A stretch of 6,823 bases of DNA from Bacteroidota bacterium (GTDB lineage Bacteria > Bacteroidota > Ignavibacteria > Ignavibacteriales > Melioribacteraceae). The DNA is taken from contig JAMCSN010000332.1 in the NCBI GenBank assembly GCA_023381535.1, positions 1-6,823 of the forward strand, in the 5' to 3' direction. The stretch's first letter is position 1. Every line of letters starts with the position of its first letter. This document shows positions 6,785 to 6,823 of the stretch, piece after piece. A program made the position numbers and the translations under genes. Under the pieces are notes generated by a model. That model was not told the DNA's origin. It made no database searches and saw only the letters and a list, made by a program, of their open reading frames with translations.

Positions 6785-6823
6785 GCAATGTTCTCTATAA
6801 CTTTTCCCGATTTTTTGTGCACA

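Noticed and set aside
6752..6789. Inverted repeat ATTGCT (6752-6757) / AGCAAT (6784-6789) at the right edge, beside T-rich tracts
   Set aside because: Only six paired bases around a 26-base loop in AT-rich sequence. The T tracts on the plus strand do not directly follow a GC-rich hairpin, so this is not a credible terminator or operator.
6757..6816. Near-repeated CCCGA(C)TTTTTT on the plus strand
   Set aside because: A short, low-complexity match with two copies only; nothing links it to a known site.

Overview
The window carries seven genes, all on the minus strand and tightly packed, so it reads from right to left. The gene types point to the Bacteroidetes/Chlorobi/Ignavibacteria (FCB) group. 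There is a secreted protein with a FlgD-like, type IX secretion (T9SS) C-terminal sorting domain, two PorV/PorQ-family outer-membrane barrels, and a lipoprotein with a signal peptidase II site. Ribosome binding sites are weak and A-rich, and one promoter candidate resembles the Bacteroidetes-type TTTG/TAnnTTTG consensus. The moderately low GC content and the FlgD-type sorting domain fit Ignavibacteria (Ignavibacterium/Melioribacter-like) better than classical Bacteroidia, but that placement is an inference from protein style.

Right block (about 6745 down to 2358): an envelope-export unit of four genes with almost no space between them. In transcription order it holds a surface lipoprotein with two related Ig-like domains, a large secreted beta-propeller protein with six Asp-box repeats and a T9SS sorting domain, and two successive PorV/PorQ-like beta-barrels. 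Junctions are a 1-base stop/start overlap, a 2-base gap and a 10-base gap, so co-transcription and translational coupling are likely. In characterised T9SS, PorV moves cargo from the translocon to the attachment machinery. A cargo gene directly followed by two PorV-family genes suggests a self-contained secretion and display unit.

Left block (2258 down to the window edge): after a 98-base non-coding gap with a promoter candidate comes a second run of three genes. These are a FemAB/GNAT-like acyltransferase, a GT4-family glycosyltransferase and the start of a GT9 (heptosyltransferase-like) glycosyltransferase cut by the window edge. This looks like part of a polysaccharide or lipopolysaccharide assembly cluster.

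No RNA genes, CRISPR arrays, insertion sequences or convincing terminators were seen. No stretch over 300 bases lacks a gene. The non-coding parts are 2259-2357 and the right edge beyond the lipoprotein gene (6680 or 6746 to 6823, depending on the start chosen). The window is mostly recognisable envelope biology. The part least explained by known families is the four-gene lipoprotein/propeller/PorV/PorV unit.
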